Source of the DNA: Atopostipes sp964624875
Lineage (GTDB): Bacteria; Bacillota; Bacilli; Lactobacillales; Carnobacteriaceae_A
Length of the DNA stretch: 37,696 nt
Reading direction: 5' to 3'
Assembly (NCBI GenBank): GCA_964624875.1
Contig: CAZUZA010000008.1
Span: 1 to 37,696 of the forward strand
The notes below the pieces were generated by a model. It was not told the origin of the DNA and ran no database searches. It was given only the letters and a program-made list of their open reading frames with translations. Position 1 is the stretch's first letter. The number at the start of each line of letters is the position of its first letter. The position numbers and the translations under genes were made by a program. This document shows, piece by piece, positions 1 to 7,837 of this stretch.

Positions 1-40
1 GCCTCCATAATAGTAGACAGTCTCTTGTTTGTTTTGATTA

Positions 41-304
41 TTACTCTTCTTCTGTTTCGTTTGCAAAACCGAATTTTTTGTTGAAACGATCGATTCGTCC
101 ATCTGCTTGAGCAAATTTTTGTTTGCCTGTGTAGAATGGATGTGAATCTGATGAAATCTCAACACGGATTAATGGGTATGTGTTCCCATCTTCCCACTCA
201 ATTGTTTCGTTTGAAGATTGAGTTGAACCTGAGATAAACTCAAAACCTGTTGTTGTATCTCTAAATACAACTTTGTTATATTCTGGATGAATTCCGCTTT
301 TCAT
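41..304 (-). CDS. rpmE2: 50S ribosomal protein bL31, type B
   Basis: Encodes an 87-residue protein of the large ribosomal subunit. The sequence shows the L31 pattern: GIHPEYN near the start, SSDSHPFYTG in the middle and DRFNKKFG near the end. There is no CxxC zinc pair, so this is the zinc-independent type B form. I chose the ATG at 304 because AAGGAG lies 8 bases upstream; a GTG at 313 in the same frame sits on that Shine-Dalgarno sequence and is unlikely. It follows rho in the same direction, as in Bacillus. The acidic C-terminal tail (NETEEE) is a short extension of the usual protein. Confidence 0.95.
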   Translation of the reverse strand: MKSGIHPEYNKVVFRDTTTGFEFISGSTQSSNETIEWEDGNTYPLIRVEISSDSHPFYTGKQKFAQADGRIDRFNKKFGFANETEEE

Positions 305-367
305 TCTTTTCACTCCTTATGCCATAGAGTTTTGCACCCCATAGTTTATTCTTTCATGCGTTTAGTA

Positions 368-396
368 ATTAAAACTTGAAAAATAATTGCATTCAA
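368..396 (-). promoter_or_regulatory. Candidate sigma-A promoter for rpmE2
   Basis: On the minus strand TTGAAT (396-391) and TTTAAT (373-368) are separated by 17 bases, about 65 bases upstream of the rpmE2 start. It lies in the rho-rpmE2 intergenic stretch (305-471), which holds no gene. Confidence 0.45.
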
Positions 397-471
397 CTAT
401 TTTCTTGCAACACCCAATATTTTAGCATGGATGGCTAGAAAACGCAACGTTATTCAAGAAATTAAAGCAAC

Positions 472-1743
472 TTATTTTGTAATACGACTTAAAATCGTTT
501 TGATAAAATCTTTGTTTGAATTCGTCGCTTGCAACGTATTGATGAATTTTTCTGTAAACTCCAGCGTATCGTTCGGCATGCTTCTGCGTAAGCGGAATGC
601 TGCTTCAGATTCATCTTTCGTTAATAACAACTCATCTTTACGTGTACTTGATTTCACAATATCAATCGCTGGGAAGACACGACGGTTTGCAAGTGTACGG
701 TTTAGGTGAATCTCCATGTTACCTGTACCCTTGAATTCCTCATAAATCACGTCATCCATACGGCTTCCAGTATCCACTAGAGCTGTCGCAATGATTGTCA
801 AGCTTCCACCCTCTTCAACGTTTCTAGCTGATCCAAAGAAGCGTTTTGGTGGGTATAGCGCTGCCGGATCAATCCCTCCACTTAATGTACGACCACTTGG
901 TTGTTCCACTAAGTTATAAGCACGAGAAAGACGTGTAATACTATCCATTAAAATGACCACATCACGTTTATCTTCCACTAAACGGCGAGCACGTTCTAAC
1001 ACTAACTCGCTTACGCGTACGTGGTTTTGTGCGTGTTGGTCAAAAGTTGAATGCACGACATCACCTTTAATGCTACGTTCAATATCTGTAACCTCTTCCG
1101 GACGCTCATCAATTAATAACATAATTAATTCAACATCTGGATGATTGGTTGTAATGCCGTTCGCAATCTCTTTTAAGAGTGATGTTTTACCTGCTTTAGG
1201 TGGTGCCACGATTAAACCACGTTGACCAAAACCAATAGGTGCTAGTAAATCTAACATACGTGCTGAAGTCGTTTCTTTTGAAGATTCTAGATGAATTTTA
1301 CGATCTGGATATAAAGCAGTCAAAGCTGGGAAATGTGGACGGTCGCGCGCTTCTTCAGGGTCCTTACCATTCACTCGTTTTACGTTCATTAAACCAAAGT
1401 GACGTTCATTCTTCTTCGCTGGACGAGCTGTACCAGACACTTCGTCCCCTTCACGTAAACCAAACCTCGTCATTTGCGAGGCAGAAATATACACATCTTC
1501 ATCACTTGGCGAATAGTTAATCGCACGTAAAAATCCAAAATCTTGATTCGGTAATTTATCTAAAATACCACTTACTTGAAAATAGCCCTGTTTCTCTTCT
1601 TGTGCACGAATAACTGCAAATGAAAGTTCTTTTTTATTCATTTGGCTATAACGTGGGATATTTAACGTTTTGGCCATTTCATAAATTTCTTTTAACGTTT
1701 TTTCTTGTAACTGGTCATAAGTTAAAAAATTATCTCTTTCCAC
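472..1743 (-). CDS. rho: Transcription termination factor Rho
   Basis: Hexameric RNA helicase that terminates transcription. The 423-residue protein has an N-terminal Rho-N helical part (about 1-50), a cold-shock-like RNA-binding domain (about 55-130, with GFLRAINYSPSDEDVYIS) and the RecA-type ATPase. The ATPase shows Walker A (APPKAGKTSLL), Walker B (VVILMDSITRL) and the Q/R-loop region around GSARNVEEGGSLT and EEFKGTGNMEIHLNR. Length is normal for a Firmicute Rho without an insertion. The start is GTG with GAGGT about 5 bases upstream; no in-frame ATG fits better. It lies directly downstream of murA in the same direction. Confidence 0.97.
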   Translation of the reverse strand: MERDNFLTYDQLQEKTLKEIYEMAKTLNIPRYSQMNKKELSFAVIRAQEEKQGYFQVSGILDKLPNQDFGFLRAINYSPSDEDVYISASQMTRFGLREGDEVSGTARPAKKNERHFGLMNVKRVNGKDPEEARDRPHFPALTALYPDRKIHLESSKETTSARMLDLLAPIGFGQRGLIVAPPKAGKTSLLKEIANGITTNHPDVELIMLLIDERPEEVTDIERSIKGDVVHSTFDQHAQNHVRVSELVLERARRLVEDKRDVVILMDSITRLSRAYNLVEQPSGRTLSGGIDPAALYPPKRFFGSARNVEEGGSLTIIATALVDTGSRMDDVIYEEFKGTGNMEIHLNRTLANRRVFPAIDIVKSSTRKDELLLTKDESEAAFRLRRSMPNDTLEFTEKFINTLQATNSNKDFIKTILSRITK

Positions 1744-1763
1744 ATCTTACCTCTTTTTCTTTT

Positions 1764-3032
1764 TTATTCGGTTGATTCAACCATTTTGATATCTGCACCA
1801 AGTGCTGTTAATTTATCAACGATATTTGCGTATCCACGTAAAATATTTTCAACACCTGTAATGACTGTTTCGCCTTCAGCGATTAAACCAGCTGTTACTA
1901 AACTAGCACCTGCACGTAAGTCACTTGCCTCAACTTGTGCACCTGTTAATTTATTGCCACCTTTTAATAAAATCATGTCGCTTTCAACTGTTACATTCGC
2001 GCCCATCTTACGTAATTCTGGGAGGTGGTTCACACGTTTTGGATAAATTGTATCAATAATTGTCGACTCACCATTTGCTAGTAATAATAAAGGTGTCATT
2101 GGTTGTTGTAAGTCTGTCGCAAAGCCAGGATAAGGTTGTGTTTTTATTGAAACAGGCTTTAACTCGCCTTCCGGTGACTTCACTCGGATGCTATCTTCGC
2201 CAATTTCTAACTGAACGCCCATCTCTTTGTACTTCGCAATCAATGCATCAATATGCTCAACAATAACGTTTTCGACTAAAACATTGTCACCCATTGCCGC
2301 CGCAATCGATAAATATGTTCCCGCTTCAATACGGTCAGGAATCACCGTATGCTCCACACCATGTAATTCTTTAACCCCTGTAATTTTCAGTGTATCTGTA
2401 CCAGCACCACGAATATGTGCACCCATTTTATTCAGTAAGTTCACAACATCGATAATCTCTGGTTCACGTGCTGCGTTTTCGATAATCGTTACACCCTCAG
2501 CTTTAACAGCTGCTAACATCACGTTAATTGTCGCACCAATTGAAACCACGTCAAAGTAAATTTTCGCCGCTTGTAGACCATCTTCTGTCGCATCAAAGTG
2601 CATTGCACCCATTTGGTTCTCAACTTCTGCACCTAAGGCACGGAAGCCTTTAATATGTTGATCAATCGGACGTGGACCTAAGTCACAGCCACCAGGTAAA
2701 CCAACCACACCTTGGCCAAATTTCGCCAATAATGCACCCATGAAGTAGTAAGAAGCACGTAAACTATTAATCTTACCGCTCGGCATCGGAATAGATACCA
2801 TTTCAGTCGGATCAATCACTAAAGTCGAGCCGTTAAAATCCGTTTTTACATTCATTTCATTCAAAATTTCGATTAACGAATAAACATCTTTAATATCTGG
2901 AACACCCTCTAAAGTAACCGGTGAATCCGCCATAATCGCCGCAGGAATAAGCGCAACCGTACTATTTTTCGCTCCAGAAACCAATACTTCTCCGGACAGT
3001 CTTTTGCCACCATTAATTATTAATTTTTTCAT
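1764..3032 (-). CDS. murA: UDP-N-acetylglucosamine 1-carboxyvinyltransferase (MurA, MurZ/MurA2-type by context)
   Basis: Transfers enolpyruvate from PEP to UDP-GlcNAc, the first committed step of peptidoglycan synthesis, in the cytoplasm. The 422-residue length is normal. Visible landmarks are the Lys22-Asn23 pair in SGAKNS and Cys116 in the catalytic loop GLPGGCDLGPRPID, the fosfomycin-reactive cysteine. The late segment DLRAGASLVTAGL is also typical. The position between fba and rho matches the second MurA copy (murAB/murZ) of Bacillus, so a second murA is expected elsewhere. GAGGA lies upstream of the ATG. The 20-base gap to rho suggests cotranscription. Confidence 0.95.
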   Translation of the reverse strand: MKKLIINGGKRLSGEVLVSGAKNSTVALIPAAIMADSPVTLEGVPDIKDVYSLIEILNEMNVKTDFNGSTLVIDPTEMVSIPMPSGKINSLRASYYFMGALLAKFGQGVVGLPGGCDLGPRPIDQHIKGFRALGAEVENQMGAMHFDATEDGLQAAKIYFDVVSIGATINVMLAAVKAEGVTIIENAAREPEIIDVVNLLNKMGAHIRGAGTDTLKITGVKELHGVEHTVIPDRIEAGTYLSIAAAMGDNVLVENVIVEHIDALIAKYKEMGVQLEIGEDSIRVKSPEGELKPVSIKTQPYPGFATDLQQPMTPLLLLANGESTIIDTIYPKRVNHLPELRKMGANVTVESDMILLKGGNKLTGAQVEASDLRAGASLVTAGLIAEGETVITGVENILRGYANIVDKLTALGADIKMVESTE

Positions 3033-3277
3033 TGTAAGTCCTCGCTTTATTTGAGTAGTTAAATTCTGAGTTGTTTTAAAATTGAATTAAAGTAGGTATG
3101 TGTTTTAAGTCATTAGTTATGAGTAGGAAATTTCAGTAGGTAACTTTAAAAGTTGAAGTGCTATAAAAAACACATATGACAATATTATACGACACCCAAA
3201 GGCAGATTCCAATAAGTTTCCATTATATAATTCCGAAACCGTTATTTCCAGGTGTTCCTAGTGCCTTTGTGAAAACA

Positions 3278-3300
3278 GTTGCCGACTTTACATTGGCAAC
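3278..3300 (-). terminator. Weak hairpin downstream of the DUF1294 gene
   Basis: GTTGCC and GGCAAC form a 6-bp stem with an 11-base loop 13 bases after the stop codon at 3314, followed on the minus strand by TGTTTT. It is a short stem and T-run, so a weak terminator at best. The rest of 3033-3313 shows no gene. Confidence 0.4.
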
Positions 3301-3313
3301 TTCATCTGTGTGT

Positions 3314-3616
3314 CTAGAAAGGTAATTGCTTTGTGAAGATGAAAATGACTGTATAAACCGTTATTGCCGCAGCAATCGGTACGAGGAAGGTGAATTTTAG
3401 ATGCTTTGTTTTATGACGCTGCGTAGTCATCCCCAGTAAGGAACCAAGGCCTCCAAGTAAAAAAGCCGCTGTTAGTAATTTTTTCTCCGGAATGCGATTG
3501 CGTTGCTTTTGAATCGCCCATTTTTTGTCTGTGTAAAAAAGATGAAAAGCTCGTATATTTAAAAATGCGATCGCCACTAGTGTGACTATCTGCAAAATAG
3601 ATAGTTGTTCTATCAT
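3314..3616 (-). CDS. DUF1294 family small membrane protein
   Basis: A 100-residue membrane protein of unknown function. It shows the DUF1294 pattern: an N-terminal membrane helix, then YTDKKWA, RIPEKKL, LGGLGSLLGM and RHKTKHLKF, then a C-terminal hydrophobic segment. I chose the ATG at 3616 because GGGGAG lies 5 bases upstream. An upstream in-frame ATG at 3667 would add 17 polar residues and has no good ribosome binding site. It stands alone between murA and fba, with gaps of about 280 and 200 bases. The family is recognised by sequence pattern only; no role should be inferred. Confidence 0.8.
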   Translation of the reverse strand: MIEQLSILQIVTLVAIAFLNIRAFHLFYTDKKWAIQKQRNRIPEKKLLTAAFLLGGLGSLLGMTTQRHKTKHLKFTFLVPIAAAITVYTVIFIFTKQLPF

Positions 3617-3761
3617 GATTACTCCCCTATCATTGGATTCTTTCCTTATTATAGGCATAATCTTCATATTAAGAAAGAGACTTTAGACGGATTTCTGGTC
3701 TACCTGCGCCATAAATTGATTATGGAAAAACGAGGTCGATTTTGCTCCCGTATTTTACTAG

Positions 3762-3798
3762 GAAAATAAAAAAGAGAACGGAAGACCCGCTCTCTTTG
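3762..3798 (-). terminator. Intrinsic terminator of fba
   Basis: On the minus strand AAAGAGAGCGGG pairs imperfectly with CCGTTCTCTTT and is followed by TTTTTTATTTT, ending about 20 bases past the fba stop codon. Confidence 0.85.
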
Positions 3799-3815
3799 AA
3801 AGTTTGTTTATGAAA

Positions 3816-4673
3816 TTATGCTTTACCTGATGAACCTAGAGTTTTCATTGATTTCTTAGTTGCTTCAATGATGTTCTCTTTACCAGGTCCGATAATTTTA
3901 CGAGGGTCGTAAACATTTTCGTCGTTTGCTAAAACTTCACGCGTACGTGCAGCCCATACTTGTTGTAACTCAGTATTGATATTCATTTTCGAGTGACCGT
4001 ATTCGATCGCTTTCTCGATTTGATAATCTGGAATACCTGATCCACCGTGTAACACTAAAGGTGTTTGTGTTAATTCAGAAATTTCTTTCATTTCGTCAAA
4101 ACCTAATTGTGGCTCACCTGCGTAAGTACCATGAACTGAACCTAAAGCTGCTGCTAAAGCGTCGATACCAGCTTCGTCTACCATACGTTTACATTCTACT
4201 GGATCTGCATAAATAACATTTCCAACGATACCGTCTTCTTCTCCACCAACAGTACCAACTTCTGCTTCAACTGAAACGCCATTTGCATGAGCATATTCAA
4301 CAACTTTTTTCGTGTTTTCAATGTTCTCATCAATTGGTAATGCTGAGTTATCGATCATTACAGAAGAGAATCCCGCATCGATTGCGTCTTTAACAGACTC
4401 AAAAGATGAACCGTGGTCTAAATGTAATGCTACTGGAACTGTAATGTCCATTGTTTCTAGCAATGCATTAACCATAGCTACTACTACTTTAGCTCCACCC
4501 ATATATTTTGCTGCTCCTTCAGAAGCACCTAAAATAACTGGTGATTGTTCTTCTTGTGCTGCTTGTAAAATTGCTTGTGCCCATTCTAAGTTATTCACGT
4601 TGAATTGACCTACTGCATATTTACCTTCTAGTGCTTTATTTAACATGTCCGTCATATTTACTAAACGACTCAT
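3816..4673 (-). CDS. fba: Class II fructose-1,6-bisphosphate aldolase
   Basis: Zinc-dependent glycolytic/gluconeogenic aldolase that splits fructose-1,6-bisphosphate into DHAP and glyceraldehyde-3-phosphate. The 285-residue protein shows the class II signature HLDHGSSFE, the EAEVGTVGG segment, the zinc-ligand histidines in LGSVHGTY and LVLHGGSG, and the phosphate-binding NINTELQ. Length is normal for the Bacillus-type enzyme. The ATG is preceded by AGGAGG. It is flanked by its own terminator and by that of pyrG, so it is probably a single-gene unit. Confidence 0.97.
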   Translation of the reverse strand: MSRLVNMTDMLNKALEGKYAVGQFNVNNLEWAQAILQAAQEEQSPVILGASEGAAKYMGGAKVVVAMVNALLETMDITVPVALHLDHGSSFESVKDAIDAGFSSVMIDNSALPIDENIENTKKVVEYAHANGVSVEAEVGTVGGEEDGIVGNVIYADPVECKRMVDEAGIDALAAALGSVHGTYAGEPQLGFDEMKEISELTQTPLVLHGGSGIPDYQIEKAIEYGHSKMNINTELQQVWAARTREVLANDENVYDPRKIIGPGKENIIEATKKSMKTLGSSGKA

Positions 4674-4712
4674 AAAAAGCCTCCTATATATATTATATTA
4701 TAAACCAAATGT

Positions 4713-4718
4713 ATTATA
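4713..4718 (-). promoter_or_regulatory. Candidate -10 box of fba
   Basis: TATAAT on the minus strand, 40 bases upstream of the fba ATG in a very AT-rich leader. The -35 region (TCGTTT at 17-base spacing) is poor, so the call is tentative. Confidence 0.35.
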
Positions 4719-4746
4719 ACAAAGATTCTCCTAAAAAACGAATACT

Positions 4747-4787
4747 AAAAAGGTATATTTCATAAATTCATAAAATATACCTTTTTT
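4747..4787 (-). terminator. Intrinsic terminator of pyrG
   Basis: AAAAAGGTATATTT and AAATATACCTTTTTT form a long AT-rich stem a few bases after the pyrG stop codon, with a T-run on the minus strand. The symmetry means it could work in both directions. Confidence 0.85.
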
Positions 4788-4794
4788 AATAGAT

Positions 4795-6405
4795 TTAGTT
4801 TTGTTTTTGGTACGCTAACGCACTCTCTACGAATGATTTAAATAGTGGATGTGGCTTGTTTGGACGAGAAATAAATTCTGGATGATACTGAACCCCAATA
4901 AAGAATGGGTGGTCCGGTAATTCAATTGATTCCACTAAACGGCCGTCTTCTGATAGACCCGAAAGAACTAAGCCATTTTCTTCTAATAACTCAAAGTAAT
5001 CCTCATTCACTTCATAACGGTTACGGTGACGTTCTGCGACAACTTTTTCGTTGTTGTAGATGTCTGAAATCTTCGTACCTTCTTTTAGGTAGCTATCGTA
5101 TAGACCTAAGCGTAATGTTCCACCAAAGTCTTCAACACCTTTTTGATCTGGGTGTAAGTCGACAATTTTGTTCACTAAGTCATCGTGATGCTCTGTTGAG
5201 CCAACGCCTTCTAGGCCGATGACGTGACGTGCGTATTCGATAACAGCTAACTGCATCCCTAATTGTAAACCTAAGAATGGGATATTTTTTGTACGTGCAT
5301 ATTGAATGGCGTCAATCTTACCACGGATTCCTCGAGTTCCGAAGCCTCCTGGTACAATAATACCAGCCACATCGCCTAATTTTTCTTCAATATTATTTTC
5401 GTCTAACAATTCAGAGTCTACCCATTTAATTTCAACGTCAACGTCGAACGGGAAGCCTGCGTGTTTTAGCGCTTCATGAGCCGATAAGTATGCATCTGGC
5501 AATTCAACATATTTACCAACAATCGCTACTTTAACCGATTCTTCTAAACTTAAAACACGGTCAACTAATGCTTGCCACTCCGTCATATCAGCTTCTGGTG
5601 CATCAATACCTAATTTCTCTAAGACGATATCGTCTAGGTGCTGATCTTGTAAAGCTAATGGAATGGAATATAGTGTGTCTTGGTCAACCGATTGGATGAC
5701 AGACCTTTTCTCAACGTCTGTAAAGGCTGCAATCTTACTACGTGTTGCATCATCTAAAGGATGCTCTGTACGAGTAACTAAGATATTTGGTTGAATACCT
5801 AAACCACGTAATTCTTTCACACTGTGTTGTGTTGGTTTTGTTTTCATTTCACCAGCAGCTTTTAAGTAAGGTACTAAAGTCGCGTGGATGTATAACACGT
5901 TCTCTGCTCCAACGCTTGTACGCATTTGACGAATCGCTTCAAGGAAAGGTAAAGACTCAATGTCTCCAACTGTACCACCGATTTCAGTGATGATAATATC
6001 TGAGTTCGTCATTTCTGCTGCACGCATAATTTTATCTTTAATGGAGTCAGTAATATGTGGAATAACTTGAACTGTTGCACCTAAGTAGTCTCCACGACGT
6101 TCTTTATTAATGACTTCTGAATAAACCATACCTGTTGTTACATCTGAAAATTTATTTAAATTAATATCAATAAAGCGCTCATAGTGACCTAAGTCTAAGT
6201 CTGTCTCTGCGCCATCGTCCGTTACAAAAACTTCCCCATGTTGGTATGGACTCATTGTTCCTGGGTCCACGTTTACATACGGATCACATTTTTGAATAGT
6301 TACATTTAAGCCTCTATTCTTTAATAAACGTCCTAATGAAGCCGCCACGATTCCTTTACCAATCGAAGAAACAACCCCACCTGTAACAAAAATATATTTA
6401 GTCAT
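4795..6405 (-). CDS. pyrG: CTP synthase with glutaminase nucleophile Cys replaced by Gln
   Basis: Makes CTP from UTP, ATP and a nitrogen donor. The 536-residue length is normal. The ATG at 6405 has GGGAGG 6 bases upstream. The N-terminal synthase domain looks intact (FVTGGVVSSIGKGI, HGEVFVTDDGAETDLDLGHYER, EIGGTVGDIES). The C-terminal class I glutaminase domain (about 295-536) keeps the oxyanion segment VPGGFG, the His508/Glu510 pair in YHPEF and ERHRNRYEVN. However, the nucleophile elbow, normally G-(I/V/L)-C-LGMQ, reads GLQLGMQ: residue 381, codon CAA at 5265-5263, is Gln. In the GTP-responsive lid, the usual RGxEG reads RGIRG, with Glu changed to Arg361. From what is known of the family, such a protein should make CTP from ammonia but not hydrolyse glutamine. 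That is an inference from missing residues. It is controlled by a leader attenuator. Confidence 0.95.
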   Translation of the reverse strand: MTKYIFVTGGVVSSIGKGIVAASLGRLLKNRGLNVTIQKCDPYVNVDPGTMSPYQHGEVFVTDDGAETDLDLGHYERFIDINLNKFSDVTTGMVYSEVINKERRGDYLGATVQVIPHITDSIKDKIMRAAEMTNSDIIITEIGGTVGDIESLPFLEAIRQMRTSVGAENVLYIHATLVPYLKAAGEMKTKPTQHSVKELRGLGIQPNILVTRTEHPLDDATRSKIAAFTDVEKRSVIQSVDQDTLYSIPLALQDQHLDDIVLEKLGIDAPEADMTEWQALVDRVLSLEESVKVAIVGKYVELPDAYLSAHEALKHAGFPFDVDVEIKWVDSELLDENNIEEKLGDVAGIIVPGGFGTRGIRGKIDAIQYARTKNIPFLGLQLGMQLAVIEYARHVIGLEGVGSTEHHDDLVNKIVDLHPDQKGVEDFGGTLRLGLYDSYLKEGTKISDIYNNEKVVAERHRNRYEVNEDYFELLEENGLVLSGLSEDGRLVESIELPDHPFFIGVQYHPEFISRPNKPHPLFKSFVESALAYQKQN

Positions 6406-6432
6406 TAAAAAGCCTCCCATAAATTCTTGTAA

Positions 6433-6499
6433 ATCAAAAAAATAAGAAGCTCCCTATCCCATAACGTAATAATAAACGCATAAATAGAATAGAGAGCTG
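6433..6499 (-). promoter_or_regulatory. pyrG: pyrG leader attenuator (intrinsic terminator hairpin)
   Basis: On the minus strand AGCTCTCTAT (6498-6489) pairs along its whole length with ATAGGGAGCT (6457-6448), with one G-U pair, followed by TTATTTTTTTG. The hairpin lies between the promoter and the pyrG start. The 5' arm is pyrimidine-rich, as in Bacillus subtilis pyrG, where extra G residues added at the transcript's 5' end under low CTP pair with it and prevent termination. The matching GGGC start site lies at 6549. Confidence 0.8.
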
Positions 6500-6517
6500 T
6501 TAAATTCAAATTATTGA

Positions 6518-6544
6518 CTAGAAATTCTCCTTCGAGAATTCTAG
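6518..6544 (-). promoter_or_regulatory. 5'-proximal leader hairpin of the pyrG transcript
   Basis: CTAGAATTCTC and GAGAATTTCTAG form an almost perfect stem with a GAAG loop, beginning just after the GGGC start. There is no T-run, so it is not a terminator. It could stabilise or position the G-extended 5' end. Confidence 0.55.
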
Positions 6545-6545
6545 T

Positions 6546-6585
6546 GCCCAGTTAGTATGTTAACCATTTTTTGAAGATTGGTCAA
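6546..6585 (-). promoter_or_regulatory. pyrG promoter with GGGC transcription start
   Basis: TTGACC (6585-6580), a 17-base spacer, TAACAT (6562-6557), then 7 bases to GGGC (6549-6546). A start with three Gs before the first C is the hallmark of CTP-sensitive reiterative initiation at Firmicute pyrG. Confidence 0.7.
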
Positions 6586-6606
6586 GCCATTTTTTAGAAG
6601 ATTTTA

Positions 6607-7188
6607 TTAAAATTCTTCTTCATCCAAATCTTCATCTAATAGTTCGTCTTCATCAACGATTGCTAACCCATCTAACTCCGTGTCATCTACTAAATCATCT
6701 GCATCGTCAATGTCGTCTTGGTAGTCGTCTAAGTTCTCAACCACACCATCACCATCGATGTCTGCAAATGTTTTTTCTTCTGTTTCATCCGCTGCTTCTT
6801 CTTCCGATTCATCCAATTCATCTTCGAAGACTCTTTCTAATGTTGGATCTTCGTATTCGTCAAAACCATCTGGACTAATTGTTGGAATAATATCTTCTTC
6901 ATCGTTTTCGTGTGTTAATACTTCGTTAATCGAATCAACTGGATACCAGTTACGTAAGCCCCATTTGTTTTCACCTAAAGAAATAAACTCTCCATCTACG
7001 TTTAAGTCTGTGTAAAATTGTGGCATACGACGGTTCATTTCAGCTTCATCAATTTCAATAAACTTCGCTACTTCACTAACGATTTCGTTGAAGTCTAAAA
7101 CTTCACCTTTTTCTTCCATAACAGCTTTAGCAACACGGATCATTGAAATTTCGTTTTTACGTTCACCATCGAATTGTTTTAATTTCAA
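6607..7188 (-). CDS. rpoE: DNA-directed RNA polymerase subunit delta
   Basis: Gram-positive RNA polymerase accessory subunit that promotes enzyme recycling and displaces nucleic acid. The N-terminal HARE-HTH domain (about 15-90) includes the typical segment GEFISLGENKWGLRNWYPVD. It is followed by a long, almost entirely Asp/Glu tail to the end, which is the hallmark of delta. The start is uncertain. A TTG at 7188 has AAAGGGTG about 6 bases upstream and gives a protein beginning MKLKQF. A GTG at 7197 is in frame but overlaps that ribosome binding site. The protein has about 193 residues. It lies just upstream of pyrG in the same direction, as in Bacillus. Confidence 0.9.
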   Translation of the reverse strand: MKLKQFDGERKNEISMIRVAKAVMEEKGEVLDFNEIVSEVAKFIEIDEAEMNRRMPQFYTDLNVDGEFISLGENKWGLRNWYPVDSINEVLTHENDEEDIIPTISPDGFDEYEDPTLERVFEDELDESEEEAADETEEKTFADIDGDGVVENLDDYQDDIDDADDLVDDTELDGLAIVDEDELLDEDLDEEEF

Positions 7189-7259
7189 AATTTTCACCCT
7201 TTAATTTCATAATTCATTCTTAAGTTCATTTTATAAAATATCTTGTCTATTTTACAGTA

Positions 7260-7700
7260 TTATGTTGTAAAGCGCAACCGTAATTGATAAGTCCCTAAAG
7301 GATAGTCTTCTAAATATAGAATATAATCCACTTCTGCTTGCCCAGAAAACGGTTGATCATTGTAAACCACATTTAATTTCGTCGTTTCTACGCGCAGCTG
7401 CATAATGCCGGTCGGAGTCATATACTTCGTATACGTATCCTCTTGATCACTAAACATCAATCGCGTCGTATGTTCACCATGTCGAGTCAGTGTCACTGTT
7501 CCATCGGGCAAGAGTTTAACCAAATTCGATACTTCTGCTTCCCCTTCTGATTCCATGTAGCGTATATAATACTTATCATTCATCGATACTATACGACCCA
7601 TCTCATCAAAGGAATGTTTAAAGACTTCTTCCTCTTGAACAATCGTCGTCTCTAAAATTATTCGAGCAGGCAAACCCTTCGTTAATTTATCTGCTGCCAT
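7260..7700 (-). CDS. DUF1934 (YwiB-like) beta-barrel protein
   Basis: A 146-residue cytoplasmic protein of the DUF1934 family, whose B. subtilis member is YwiB; the cellular role is not established. No signal peptide or membrane helix is visible. The sequence alternates short beta-strand-like segments, for example YYIRYME, TVTLTRHGEH and TGIMQLRVETTKLN, ending in YPLGTYQLRLRF, consistent with a calycin-like barrel. The ATG is preceded by AAAGGGGA at 7 bases. It lies about 70 bases upstream of rpoE in the same direction. In Bacillus, ywiB, argS and rpoE are neighbours; argS is absent between them here. Confidence 0.75.
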   Translation of the reverse strand: MAADKLTKGLPARIILETTIVQEEEVFKHSFDEMGRIVSMNDKYYIRYMESEGEAEVSNLVKLLPDGTVTLTRHGEHTTRLMFSDQEDTYTKYMTPTGIMQLRVETTKLNVVYNDQPFSGQAEVDYILYLEDYPLGTYQLRLRFTT

Positions 7701-7800
7701 TATATATCCCCTTTCAAATAACTTCCTTTTTATTTTAACACAAAAATCTTCTGTATATGAGACTTAAATGTTTAGATGAATAGGATTTGTAAAAAATATT

Positions 7801-7809
7801 TGATACAAT
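7801..7809 (+). promoter_or_regulatory. Candidate extended -10 promoter for the lipL-like gene
   Basis: TGATACAAT is an extended -10 element, 29 bases upstream of the ATG at 7838. No convincing -35 box is seen at normal spacing. Confidence 0.4.
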
Positions 7810-7837
7810 AATGAAAGAACATACAAGGAGACAACCG

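Noticed and set aside
2227..2559. Antisense open frame of 110 codons opposite murA
   Set aside because: It lies wholly within a conserved gene, has no ribosome binding site and shows no recognisable pattern; the same applies to the antisense frames in guaB (15089-15478), purH (25789-26145) and purD (26980-27303).
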